Positions 55,426 to 64,000 of a stretch of 64,000 nucleotides of DNA are shown here, piece by piece. The position numbers and the translations under genes are program-made. The DNA is from Zerene cesonia. Taxonomy: Eukaryota; Arthropoda; Insecta; Lepidoptera; Pieridae. The stretch lies in assembly GCF_012273895.1 (NCBI RefSeq), contig NC_052126.1:2369218-2433217 (forward strand). The letters run 5' to 3'. The notes beneath the pieces were generated by a model. The model worked only from the letters and a program-made list of their open reading frames with translations, did no database searches and was not told where the DNA came from. The first letter of the stretch is position 1, and each line of letters starts with the position of its first letter.

Positions 55426-55892
55426 ACCATAATATATATTATGTTATGGTATTTATTTATTTCTCTCATTATTTATATTACATAAATAAATTGCAATTGT
55501 TATAGTCTGATACTAAGTAATGATAGTTTACACAATGACGTATAAAATCTAGTGTTTCCCAACACCAATTAGAACCATATTTCAAAACAGTTAGGTTCAC
55601 AATAGCAGCAAAAACCACAAGGTCAGGCGAAAAGCGTTAACCACATAACGTGATTAATTAATTGATTGGACAAGTCACGCGAACGCTGCCGTGATATTGT
55701 TTTACACTTGTTTGTGAAATAAACACGCTTGGAATACGCATACTGATGAATAATGTATAATATCTTAGTAGACACGTATGATATGGAAATCTTAGGAGAG
55801 TTAAAAGAGGTCAGAAAGGATAGATTTTTATAGGAATTTATTAAGTGGAACTCCCCGGTATGCTATGATATTTGCTATATTATGACAGTCGT
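55426..55892. other. No recognisable gene or repeat
   Basis: Nothing supported. Confidence 0.45.
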
Positions 55893-56188
55893 CCTCATCA
55901 TCATCAGCCCATATATGTTACCACTGCTGGGATACAGGCCTCCTATGAGGGTTCAGGCCATAATCCACCACGCTGGCCAAGTGCGGGTTGGCAGATGTCA
56001 CATGTCGTCGAGTTTTTGATTCTTGGACATGTCGGTTTCCTCACGACGTTGTTCAACACGGTTTGAGCAGTGGTGACGTTATCCACATGCGCAGATAAAT
56101 TGAAAAATCAACTCATTATTGCACGCTCGAACCCTCTCTTATCAATTTTAAGTCCGAGGTCCTCACCATTGAGCCATCACTGCATATA
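55893..56188 (-). mobile_element. tRNA-derived SINE (family K), near full length
   Basis: CATCATCATCAGCCCATATA, GGGTTCAGGCCATAATCCAC, AAATTGAAAAATCAACTCAT and GAGCCATCACTGCA. B box changed by a small deletion (GCTCGAACCCTC). Confidence 0.8.
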
Positions 56189-56679
56189 CACACAGTATAA
56201 ATCATAAATAAAATAATCAAATAAGGCATTATGTTAGATGGAAAATCGGTAGATTTGGTACTTCAACTGGTAAGTTGTTATACTAGCCAACCATACTACG
56301 CTATATCGAATCTGGCTATCCTCTTATATACGGATATTCCTTGAGAGAGTTTTTGTAGTATACATTTCACCCTCATTTGCCGTACGAAGAGCGCATGGTA
56401 ATTGGCGCGTTCGTTCATCTATAAAACTACACCAAAGCGTATGAATCATGTACCAGATTACATCGCATTGTGCCAGATGAATCGCCATTTTTCCAGTTAA
56501 CTGGACTAGTAACAATGGTGGTTAGACAATCCACTAATGGACCTGGCCGCAGATGGCTATGAAATATGAACGCATTCAGATATGACGTTCATAATCTGAC
56601 TTGGACTTTACTGTTAGTGTAATATTGCATTACTTGTGTATGTATCCCTACTAGACCTTACTTCCCTACTAATCCTACT
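56189..56679. other. No recognisable gene or repeat
   Basis: Nothing supported. Confidence 0.45.
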
Positions 56680-56870
56680 TCCTACTAATATTATGAATGC
56701 GAAAGTTTGTAAGGATGTGTGTGTTTGTTGCTCTTTCACGCAAAATACTACTGAACCGATTGTAATTAAATTTGGTACGTAGACAGCTGGACAACTGGAA
56801 TAACATATAGGCAACTTTTTATCCTGATATTTCTACAACTTATGCGGGTGAAAGCGCGGGGCGCAGCTAG
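56680..56870 (+). mobile_element. Non-autonomous Helitron (Lep1-like), intact ends
   Basis: TCCTACTAATATTATGAATG start; end AAGCGCGGGGCGCAGCTAG. A short deletion removes the CGGGATACGG stretch. Confidence 0.83.
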
Positions 56871-57040
56871 TAAATGCGAAAGTAACTCTGTCTGTCTGTC
56901 TTTAACACTTTCACGCCTAAAACACTGAACTGATTTTGATGACAAATAGGCTTGGGAAAGACATAGAGATAGGCTTCTCATTACCACATCGCGCGATGTA
57001 ACCGAATTCCACGCGGGCGAAGCAGCGAGCGGAAAGCTAG
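56871..57040 (+). mobile_element. Helitron (second type) abutting the previous Helitron
   Basis: AAATGCGAAAGTAACTCTGT start (lacks TC), CACGCCTAAAACACTGAAC, end GCGAGCGGAAAGCTAG before T. Shares its border with the upstream Helitron at the CTAG/T junction. Confidence 0.75.
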
Positions 57041-57544
57041 TTATATCAAATATACGCACACCATCCGTCTATATAATAATAATTTATAAATAAAATAAAA
57101 TGTAAACAAATCTATTTAATAGGAAATGTAAAGGCAATAGCCAGGAACGATTTGTGCATCGCGACCCAGTTTTGAAATTAAGATTAAATTACTATTCACA
57201 GAAAATTATGTATTTTTTGTCCCAGTCCACTACAAAAGTTGCAAATGAATGGCATTGCCGCAGCGTCTTCAAAAAGGAATCATTAATTTATTTTTAATAT
57301 AATACGCATTTACTTAAGTATTTTCCCAACCTTGTCATTACGAGAAAGTTAAATTTCTCATCATACTATAAAATACTTAAGAATGATAGTTAAAAAACCT
57401 TTATAAATTTTGTACATGACTTATACAACCATTGGTTTTATTCACAGTATTTCTTTTTATTATTCCAACACTGGCCCGATTTACAAAATCCAAATTAGCA
57501 TTTCCACACTTATTGTGGATTTTCCGCACTATTGTTCATTCTTA
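57041..57544. other. No recognisable gene or repeat
   Basis: AT-rich, nothing supported. Confidence 0.45.
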
Positions 57545-57594
57545 TCTCTTAAATGAAAAACCGGGTGGAGTGGACACGAGCGTATAATGCTAGT
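57545..57594 (+). mobile_element. Helitron (fourth type) 3' remnant
   Basis: GGGTGGAGTGGACACGAGCG then TATAATGCTAG, similar to the GGAGCCGGGACGAGCGTCTAG ends. Confidence 0.45.
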
Positions 57595-59154
57595 ACACAA
57601 TGTGTCTGACTCTAATGAGGGCAGGAACAATGAACAAGTGAGCTTTATAAGCTGCTATGGTAGGGCTGCCGATGATGCGGAACTCGGAAGGTTCTAGATT
57701 TAATTTTTAATTTTTTTCTTTGTGCACGAATGTGTTAGGTATCTATATTGGTTTTATACCTATGTCAACTATCTTGACATAGAAGCTATATATAAGCTGT
57801 GTATTATTGTGAGGTACTAAGCGTTTTTTTATAATAATGATAATAGTTAAAAATATAGATGAGACAGTTCGGAAATTAAATTCTAATGCGGATTTATAAA
57901 TGATATGTTTACAGCACGTGTCAACTGATGGAAAAACTGCTGAATTCACAAGCAGTTACTATAAAAAAGAATCGTGTAAATATGTTTAAGTGCAATAAAA
58001 TATATCACCCCTGAAGAGTTCTGTTTATCTGTCTCTAACTGTCACGATTTATAAGAAATAATCTGGTGATAACAGAGACGGACGGAGTTACTGGGTGCCA
58101 TTTTGCCTTTTCGATTCGTAATACTAAAAAAATTAATATTTAGATTATAATACTAAAAAAGACAGGTGCTAATTGGTATACCTAATAATAACATTAAAAG
58201 TATACGTCTTTGTTTAGTAAAATTCGTTACTATTAAAAACGGTTGTTTCTAGCGAACATCCATGGATTTAGCTGTAAACTTCATACATTCACGATAATTT
58301 TCTTCATTAAAACTAAAAGACATGTCTAGTTATATTAATATAGTATTACTACACGAATATATTCAAAATTATTAACTAACTTATATTATAAATGTGATTA
58401 TGTTTTTTCACGTCTCAGTGCAAATTTACGACATGATTTAGTGTTTAAACATAATGAGAATTCTAGAAGATCACATAATGTTCTTTCTACCGCTAACCGC
58501 GCGTTCTTCTTCAATACATCTTATTGTCATGGGAATTTATTTGCTCCAGGGGATGTATAACGAAAAAGCTAGCTAATTTTGGCACTAAATAACTGGTAAA
58601 GAAAGGCTCTATTTTTACAAGACCAAGATTAATTATTTAAGATCTTCAAATATTGTAGGCGGTGCCTTAGATTTCTTTATTAAATCTGTCTTGGGACTCA
58701 AATAATTTTTAATCTATAGAACCAAAATTAAAAGTAAGAATTAATAAAGGTTTAGTATCCTACCCTACGCATTTAACAAAATTGAAACAATTTCAACTAT
58801 TTTGTTGTGCTAATCATTAGGTTTATTTGTTATTTCTCTTCTGCGTCATGAAATCTATTTACCACACACATTTTTATATTATGTAACTATCGTCATATCC
58901 CCAGTCCGCACCATTTGAACGTCACTCATAAATAACATATGCTGGTGAAAAAATCTGGAAATCGGTCCTGTACTTAGTTTACTCGTTAGAAACATTCAAA
59001 ATTACATGTCTCTAAAACTGTCTAGTACAACATATGAAAAATGAGTTTATGTGACGTAATATTATCTGAATCGCGATTTTCATTGAATTGAGTATTGAGA
59101 GGAATTGTTCAACCTTTTTTATAAATTAAAAACTTTTTAACGGATTTTAAACGT
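57595..59154. other. No recognisable gene or repeat
   Basis: AT-rich. A 30-codon frame at 57600-57700 was set aside. Confidence 0.5.
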
Positions 59155-59216
59155 GATTTATTCATTATATTATTAACGCGACGTTTCGAACACTTTACAG
59201 CGAGCGTGGTCACGGG
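59155..59216. repeat. Shared interspersed repeat, copy 1
   Basis: ACGGATTTTAAACGTGATTT ATTCATT, then GCGACGTTTCGAACACTTTA CAGCGAGCGTGGTCAC; copy 2 at 63177. Probably a transposon end; class unknown. Confidence 0.7.
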
Positions 59217-59489
59217 GAGACTGACTGACTTCAACCTTTTACCAGTTTTAACATCGGACCACCCGCTGTAAAAACCAAGTCCATCTCCATCTGGATGGTT
59301 TGCGGTCCGCCACCGTAAATAAAGTAATATTAAAGTAAATTTTTATTTTAATATTGTATGGAACACGAAAGTTTTGGTGTCACTAACACTTGATAACTAT
59401 CGTAACATTAATTCTTAGTAAAAAGTAAAACGTTAACATGTAAACAAGAGGCTCTTACAGTACATTATTATCTGTTATATGTTTACCAC
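59217..59489. other. No recognisable gene or repeat
   Basis: Nothing supported. Confidence 0.4.
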
Positions 59490-59779
59490 TTTGCCCTGTA
59501 TCATCATCATCAGCCCATATATGTTCCCACTGCTGGGACACAGGCCTCCTATGAGGGTTCAGGCCATAATCCACCACGCTGGCCAAGTGCAGATGTCACA
59601 TGCCGTTTCCTCACGATGTTTTCCTTCACCGATTAAGCAGTGGTGATGTTATCTACATGCGCAGATAAATTGAAAAATCAATTTATTTCCTGCGCGCTCG
59701 CCCGGTCTCGAACCCCGACTTATCGATTTTGAAGTCCGAGGTTCTCACTACTGAGCCACCACTGCTTTTTGCACTGTAT
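59490..59779 (-). mobile_element. tRNA-derived SINE (family K) with TSD
   Basis: Tail ATCATCATCATCAGCCC, body with a deletion between GGCCAAGTGC and AGATGTCACATG, head GCCCGGTCTCGAACCCCGAC (B box complement) and CTACTGAGCCACCACTGC (A box complement). Direct repeat TTTGCMCTGTAT at 59490-59501 and 59768-59779, one mismatch. Confidence 0.85.
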
Positions 59780-60189
59780 AAAAGCGAAATAATGCTTTAA
59801 ATTCGAATATTTCTTCAAATCCACCGGTATCTACAAAGTCATTGCATTGTAATTTTTTCTCCATTTTCAGTTGCTGCGCTAACAAAAACTTAAATTAAAT
59901 GTCACATCTGTTGTGTGGTGAAGACGCGTACGCTCCCTTGATTTTGAATTCAAACGTGTGAAAATGGAGTTTTCGTAGTTTAAAATAAAATTAAGAATGC
60001 ATAGTAATATTCGCTACGGTTCTAATGGAGAAATTTCGTTCGAATTGTTTCGTGAATGATTTTCAGTTTTGTTTATTGGCTGGATTAGTTTTGTTGGGTG
60101 TGAAGCGTGGAAAATGTTCGCGATTTTATAGAATGTTTCAGTTTTGATTCATGTAGAAATTATCATGGAAAAATAAGGCCATGTTGCTT
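59780..60189. other. No recognisable gene or repeat
   Basis: Nothing supported. Confidence 0.45.
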
Positions 60190-60480
60190 TTTTTATCGCC
60201 AGTAACTTTCTTTATCTCAAGAGCGCTTGAACCGATTTGATGAAATTTGCTACGAAAATTAAAATCAAGTATATGCCAATAGTCGAAAGTAACTCTTTCT
60301 GTCTATCCATCAGCCTTTCTGTCTTTTCGAAAGGTCTAAACCACTGAACAGATTTGTGTGAAGTTTTGTGCAAAGATAGCTAGAGACCTAAGTACATAGG
60401 ATTGTGTTTTATTTCGTAAATCCCATGGAAAAGGGTACTATCCAGGATTTCCCTTGAAAATGCGAAAGCAGTGGGTGAAA
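60190..60480 (+). mobile_element. Two degraded Helitron-type fragments
   Basis: CTCAAGAGCGCTTGAACCGA then GAAATTTGCTACG at 60216-60258, and AAAGTAACTCTTTCTGTCTA to CTAGAGACCTAAGTACATAG at 60288-60400. Confidence 0.45.
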
Positions 60481-61029
60481 ATATAATCCAAAAACTAATT
60501 TTCTTAGCAGGTTTTAGATTATATCTTAGTAGTAGTTTCTTACTAATTACAGTAGTAGGAACTGCTATTACATACACTATCACGCCTTGAACAACAATTT
60601 ACTTACGACCTCACGTCCAGATTTCTGTAACTCCTATAACCTATTTTGTCGAAATACAAAAAGTGCAGTCTGTGAGTAGTTCTGAGACCTCTTAAGTTGA
60701 ATGCACTTAAAACTTGCTGGTGTAAGTTTTCTTTCGTCACTTGCAACACTTCAAGTTTATCGAGAAACCAGTAGAGCCTTGTTCACACGAGTTTCGAACG
60801 CTGTTGTTATTTACAGAGGTATGCGATCTCGTTCTGATTGTATGTAAATAAGAGAGACAGATGATTTTGAACAATACGGTAAATGTAGTATAATAGAAGT
60901 TGTGAAAGCGACCCCTACTATAAAAAAATAATTTTAATACTGATTGCATTTCACAATTTGGAAAATTCTCGGACTCGAAGCAAAAGAGATAATATTAAAT
61001 ACATTTACGGTTTACACACGAGTGGAAAA
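60481..61029. other. No recognisable gene or repeat
   Basis: Nothing supported. Confidence 0.45.
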
Positions 61030-61262
61030 TAACTATTTTTTTATTTCAAAGCGTCCAACTGAGCTGGTCGTTTGTCCGATGGTAAGCAATCACCACCGCC
61101 TATGAACATTCGCAAAGACAATAGTGCCTCTGTGAATGCGCTACCTGCTTTTTTGGGGTAAGATTAAAGGAAAGGATTGATTGGAAAGGTCTGCAAAGAA
61201 GGATTGGGCTGGGAGGAGTGAGAAATAGGAAACAGGTCTCCGAAAAAGTGGATTCCGCAATT
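61030..61262 (-). mobile_element. Retroposon family S, 3' two thirds
   Basis: TTTTTTATTTCAAAGCGTCC, GGTAAGCAATCACCACCGCC, TATGAACATTCGCAAAG, GCTGGGAGGAGTGAGAAATA. Confidence 0.75.
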
Positions 61263-61854
61263 GCATAAAATTCAGAGAATACCTATAAATATTTTGATTT
61301 AGGAATTTCATATGACCTGTATGCATATGCATGAATGTTGAAACCGTGTTGCACGCAGTTTCTTCAACTTTTGATCCTAATTGCTAATGGTATTAAGATG
61401 TACTTGTTTATTAATACTGACATGCATGCAAATATTCGCGCAATTAACCAATGTTGGTATGGAAAGTAGGAATTTAGGAATAAATTATTTGTATGAACCT
61501 CGTGTGGACCAAGACTTAACTTTTTAAAACAGAAGTCGAATTTTATATTCGTTTTTGACAAGAGGCCTTATATTATACACAAAAGAAACTTCCTTCAAAC
61601 AAATCACCATTAATGTGGAAACAAATATACTGTAATTCAGTTATATATCATTTTTACGACCTGTACTTAAGGATATTAGTTTAACCTTGGTGGATTTAAT
61701 CTCTGTTATATTTTTTTTGTGAATAGTCTTTACATTTCATCTCGTTATTGAAGACATATTTTCAAATGAACTTGGCGTTTAATACTCTTCGTTTGACTCA
61801 AATAAACTAATGTTTTAGGACTCCAAACCTAATGAAAATAACAGAATCCTATTA
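61263..61854. other. No recognisable gene or repeat
   Basis: AT-rich, nothing supported. Confidence 0.45.
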
Positions 61855-61950
61855 CTAAGACTTCGGTGTCAGTCTGTCCGTCCAGGCTGTACTCGAGAAC
61901 CGTGATAGTTAGACAGTTGATCTATATCTATTGCCGCTATAACAACGCGG
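61855..61950 (+). repeat. Interspersed repeat family R
   Basis: ACTTCGGTGTCAGTCTGTCC, CAGGCTGTACTCGAGAACCG TGATAG and TATTGCCGCTATAACAAC; minus copy at 30215. Confidence 0.6.
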
Positions 61951-62049
61951 TTAGGCAACAGTTGGCCCGGTCATAAATTTTATTTCTTGTGGTTTTAGGT
62001 TATTTGTTGGAAATCCTTGGCCAAGTGGCCTAATATCACATATCAAACT

Positions 62050-62213
62050 TAATTCTTAGGCATATCGATTCCGTCGCGATGTTTTCTTCACCGTTGCGAG
62101 CAGTGGTGATGGCGATATACAGGTAATTAAATTAATAGAAATATCTGTTTTTTAGTTGCCTTCTCGCCCGGTCTCCCGACTTTTCGATTTCACCACTGAG
62201 CCACCAATGTTAG
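62050..62213 (-). mobile_element. tRNA-derived SINE (family K), shortened
   Basis: CGCGATGTTTTCTTCACCGT, CTCGCCCGGTCTCCCGACTT and CACCACTGAGCCACCAATG; tail missing. Confidence 0.65.
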
Positions 62214-62479
62214 ACATATTATACCCTCTAGCTAAATTCATGTAACCTATATTTCAGCAACATTGTATTCACGGTAATCGGCGATGCAAATTTTAATGAT
62301 ACACGTGTACATAGCAAAATTCATATCTAATTTATCCCAGTCAATCCACGCACAACGGAATAACATCCGACGCGTTTGAATGAATATTCAGTGGGAGACA
62401 GTCCAGGATTACACGTTTATCACGATCTATTCATAAATATATGTCGATTGTTTCGCATACGCCATTGGTTGTTGCCAAA

Positions 62480-62669
62480 TCCTACTCCATTAATATTATG
62501 ATATGATAACTTTCCCGCGGTTATACGGAAATATGGTAATGCGAAAGTAACTGACTATCTGTCTTTTCCTAACGTCTAAACTAATGAACCTATTTGGATG
62601 AAGTTAAAGTACTATGGGATACTATCGTTTCTTTTGACTACACAGACGAAGCGATAGTCGGAGACCTAG
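62480..62669 (+). mobile_element. Helitron-like element, rearranged
   Basis: TCCTACTCCATTAATATTAT start with an extra CCCGCGGTTATACGG segment before GGTAATGCGAAAGTAAC; end GATAGTCGGAGACCTAG before T. Confidence 0.6.
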
Positions 62670-63176
62670 TAGATTATAATCTGGTTTAGTTAAATGAGCT
62701 TAGAAAATTTTTCCGTATTTTATTTTTCTGATTATAAGCGTGTTGTGAGGCTTTGGGATTACTTACCACCTGCGTATTTCCGAACAATTACAACATTGGC
62801 GCCTTTAAGAAGAGCCTATGAGACTTAAAGTCCGTCAAAGCATCAAAGCTGAATTATGTTACACACAGCCGGAGGCCCCCAAAAGAAACTCAAATTAATT
62901 CTTAAATTACTTCAATTCTAACAATATCAACACCAGATGTACTTACTACAGTTACTGTACTTATGAGCTGTGGTAATAACTTATCATATATTCATCATTT
63001 AAAAAAAATGTCATTAACTATATAGCTGTATAATTTTTAATATGACATCACACAAAAAAATGTATCACAATGATTATGTAGATAGGTACAAAAATGTTAA
63101 ATACTAAATGTTTTTAAAGTTGCATGCATCGTAGTTGTAATTTGAACTAGGGAGTAATATTGAGAAAGTAAAGACT
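62670..63176. other. No recognisable gene or repeat
   Basis: Nothing supported. Confidence 0.45.
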
Positions 63177-63242
63177 TTTAAACGGATTTTAAACACGATT
63201 TATTCATTATTAACCCGACGTTTCGAACACTTTACAGCGAGC
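63177..63242. repeat. Shared interspersed repeat, copy 2
   Basis: Same as 59155-59216 with a few changes (AACCCGACGTTTCGAACACT TTACAGCGAGCGTGGTCAC). Confidence 0.7.
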
Positions 63243-63626
63243 GTGGTCACGTTTAAGTCTATAATTTCTCAATGTATAATTCTCGGGTAAAATCAAACAC
63301 AAGAAAATACTAGGGAGTAATAGTAATAGTTGCATTTGGTTGAAAATTTCTTAGACAAATCGGTAACGCTAAATTATGTCACATCTTGTTTAATTGAAGT
63401 GTTTAAGGATAAAATACGTAATTTAAGGCATGTCGAATAGAATGTCAATAATTGTTTACGAGATATTTTACCTTTTCCTCAATTAACAGACCTTCAAGCT
63501 ATCATTAGAAGATACAAATTGATGAAATTGAAAAAAAAGATAACATCAGGAGATAATTAACGGTTGGTTTAAGATTACTCTTAATTACGCGTCATTAAGA
63601 GGTATATTGGATAAAAAATTACACTT

Positions 63627-63811
63627 TCACACTAATAGTATAAATGTGGTAATTAGTTTGGATGTTTGTCCGTCAATCACGCTAAACTTACTGAACAGAT
63701 TTTGATGAAATTTTGCGTACAGATAGGACAGCTGACTTGGGTGATAGGATACTTTTTGTACAGATAAAACAGGAGTCTTGATATCCGGGCGGAGCCGGGA
63801 CGAGCGTCTAG
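63627..63811 (+). mobile_element. Non-autonomous Helitron (fourth type), intact ends
   Basis: TCACACTAATAGTATAAATG start, GGATGTTTGTCCGTCAATCA, end GGAGCCGGGACGAGCGTCTAG before T. Confidence 0.82.
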
Positions 63812-64000
63812 TAAATAGATAAAGATAATACATTTGTTTAAAACATTCCTACATGGAGAAAGTAACTTTTTATCTTCTCGACAATGTCCATATTGGAATG
63901 AGTATTTTTATTAATTAGATTGTGTAAGTAATAAATAATTAATACACATATAAATCTAATTAATATTGAAAAATGAGAAAATGTTATATTTTCTCTTAGG
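63812..64000. other. No recognisable feature to the window end
   Basis: AT-rich, nothing supported. Confidence 0.45.

Noticed and set aside
57600..57710. 30-codon purine-first frame ending in GRAADDAELGRF
   Set aside because: Short, starts at a Helitron remnant and may itself be a diverged SINE head (GGTTCTAGATT resembles a B box).
1..64000. CRISPR arrays, operons, ribosome binding sites, phage genes
   Set aside because: No regularly spaced repeats with unique spacers and no compact coding; the window is animal nuclear DNA.

Overview
This window looks like transposon-rich, gene-poor nuclear DNA from a moth or butterfly (Lepidoptera). The evidence is an AT-rich background, dozens of short non-autonomous Helitrons of the lepidopteran type (5' TC, GC-rich hairpin, 3' CTAG, always between A and T), two tRNA-derived SINE families, a third abundant A-tailed retroposon of about 260-330 bp, non-LTR (LINE) 3' ends, and recent mariner-like elements. 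I see no bacterial, plasmid or viral gene organisation, no CRISPR array, no rRNA and no credible free-standing tRNA gene.

Layout. 1-4.3 kb: an assembly gap ending in a mariner terminus, a SINE with 13-bp target duplication, then a mariner whose interior is a 1000-N gap. 4.3-9.8 kb: LINE C-terminal fragment, A-tailed retroposons, a Helitron. 9.9-29.7 kb: the only stretch with plausible host-gene signal. Three plus-strand open blocks (9897-10075, 23533-23699, 29515-29696) have compatible splice phases; the first two resemble RCC1 beta-propeller repeats. Three unrelated minus-strand blocks (12371-12545, 20200-20369, 26240-26342) also look exon-like. The introns or spacers are full of Helitrons and SINEs, several nested. 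30-42 kb: Helitrons, SINEs, LINE 3' ends, a possible heat-shock-element cluster. 42.4-45.8 kb: two more 1000-N gaps, each bounded on the right by a mariner terminus and on the left by the same 72-bp sequence, with a G-rich island between them. 46-64 kb: more Helitrons, tRNA-SINEs and degraded repeats, with no convincing gene.

How the parts relate. Nearly every non-random feature is a mobile element. Insertion order can be read in places: a tRNA-SINE inside an A-tailed retroposon (16455-16691), an A-tailed retroposon inside a Helitron (25909-26117), Helitrons abutting end to end (25837/25838 and 56870/56871), and a Helitron end fused to a signal-peptide-like reading frame (26236-26342). All four assembly gaps touch mariner termini that are nearly identical, so they are probably assembly failures over a young multicopy family. 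No established gene system is complete here. The candidate exons are inferred by eye from reading-frame composition and splice-like sites and need homology or RNA support.
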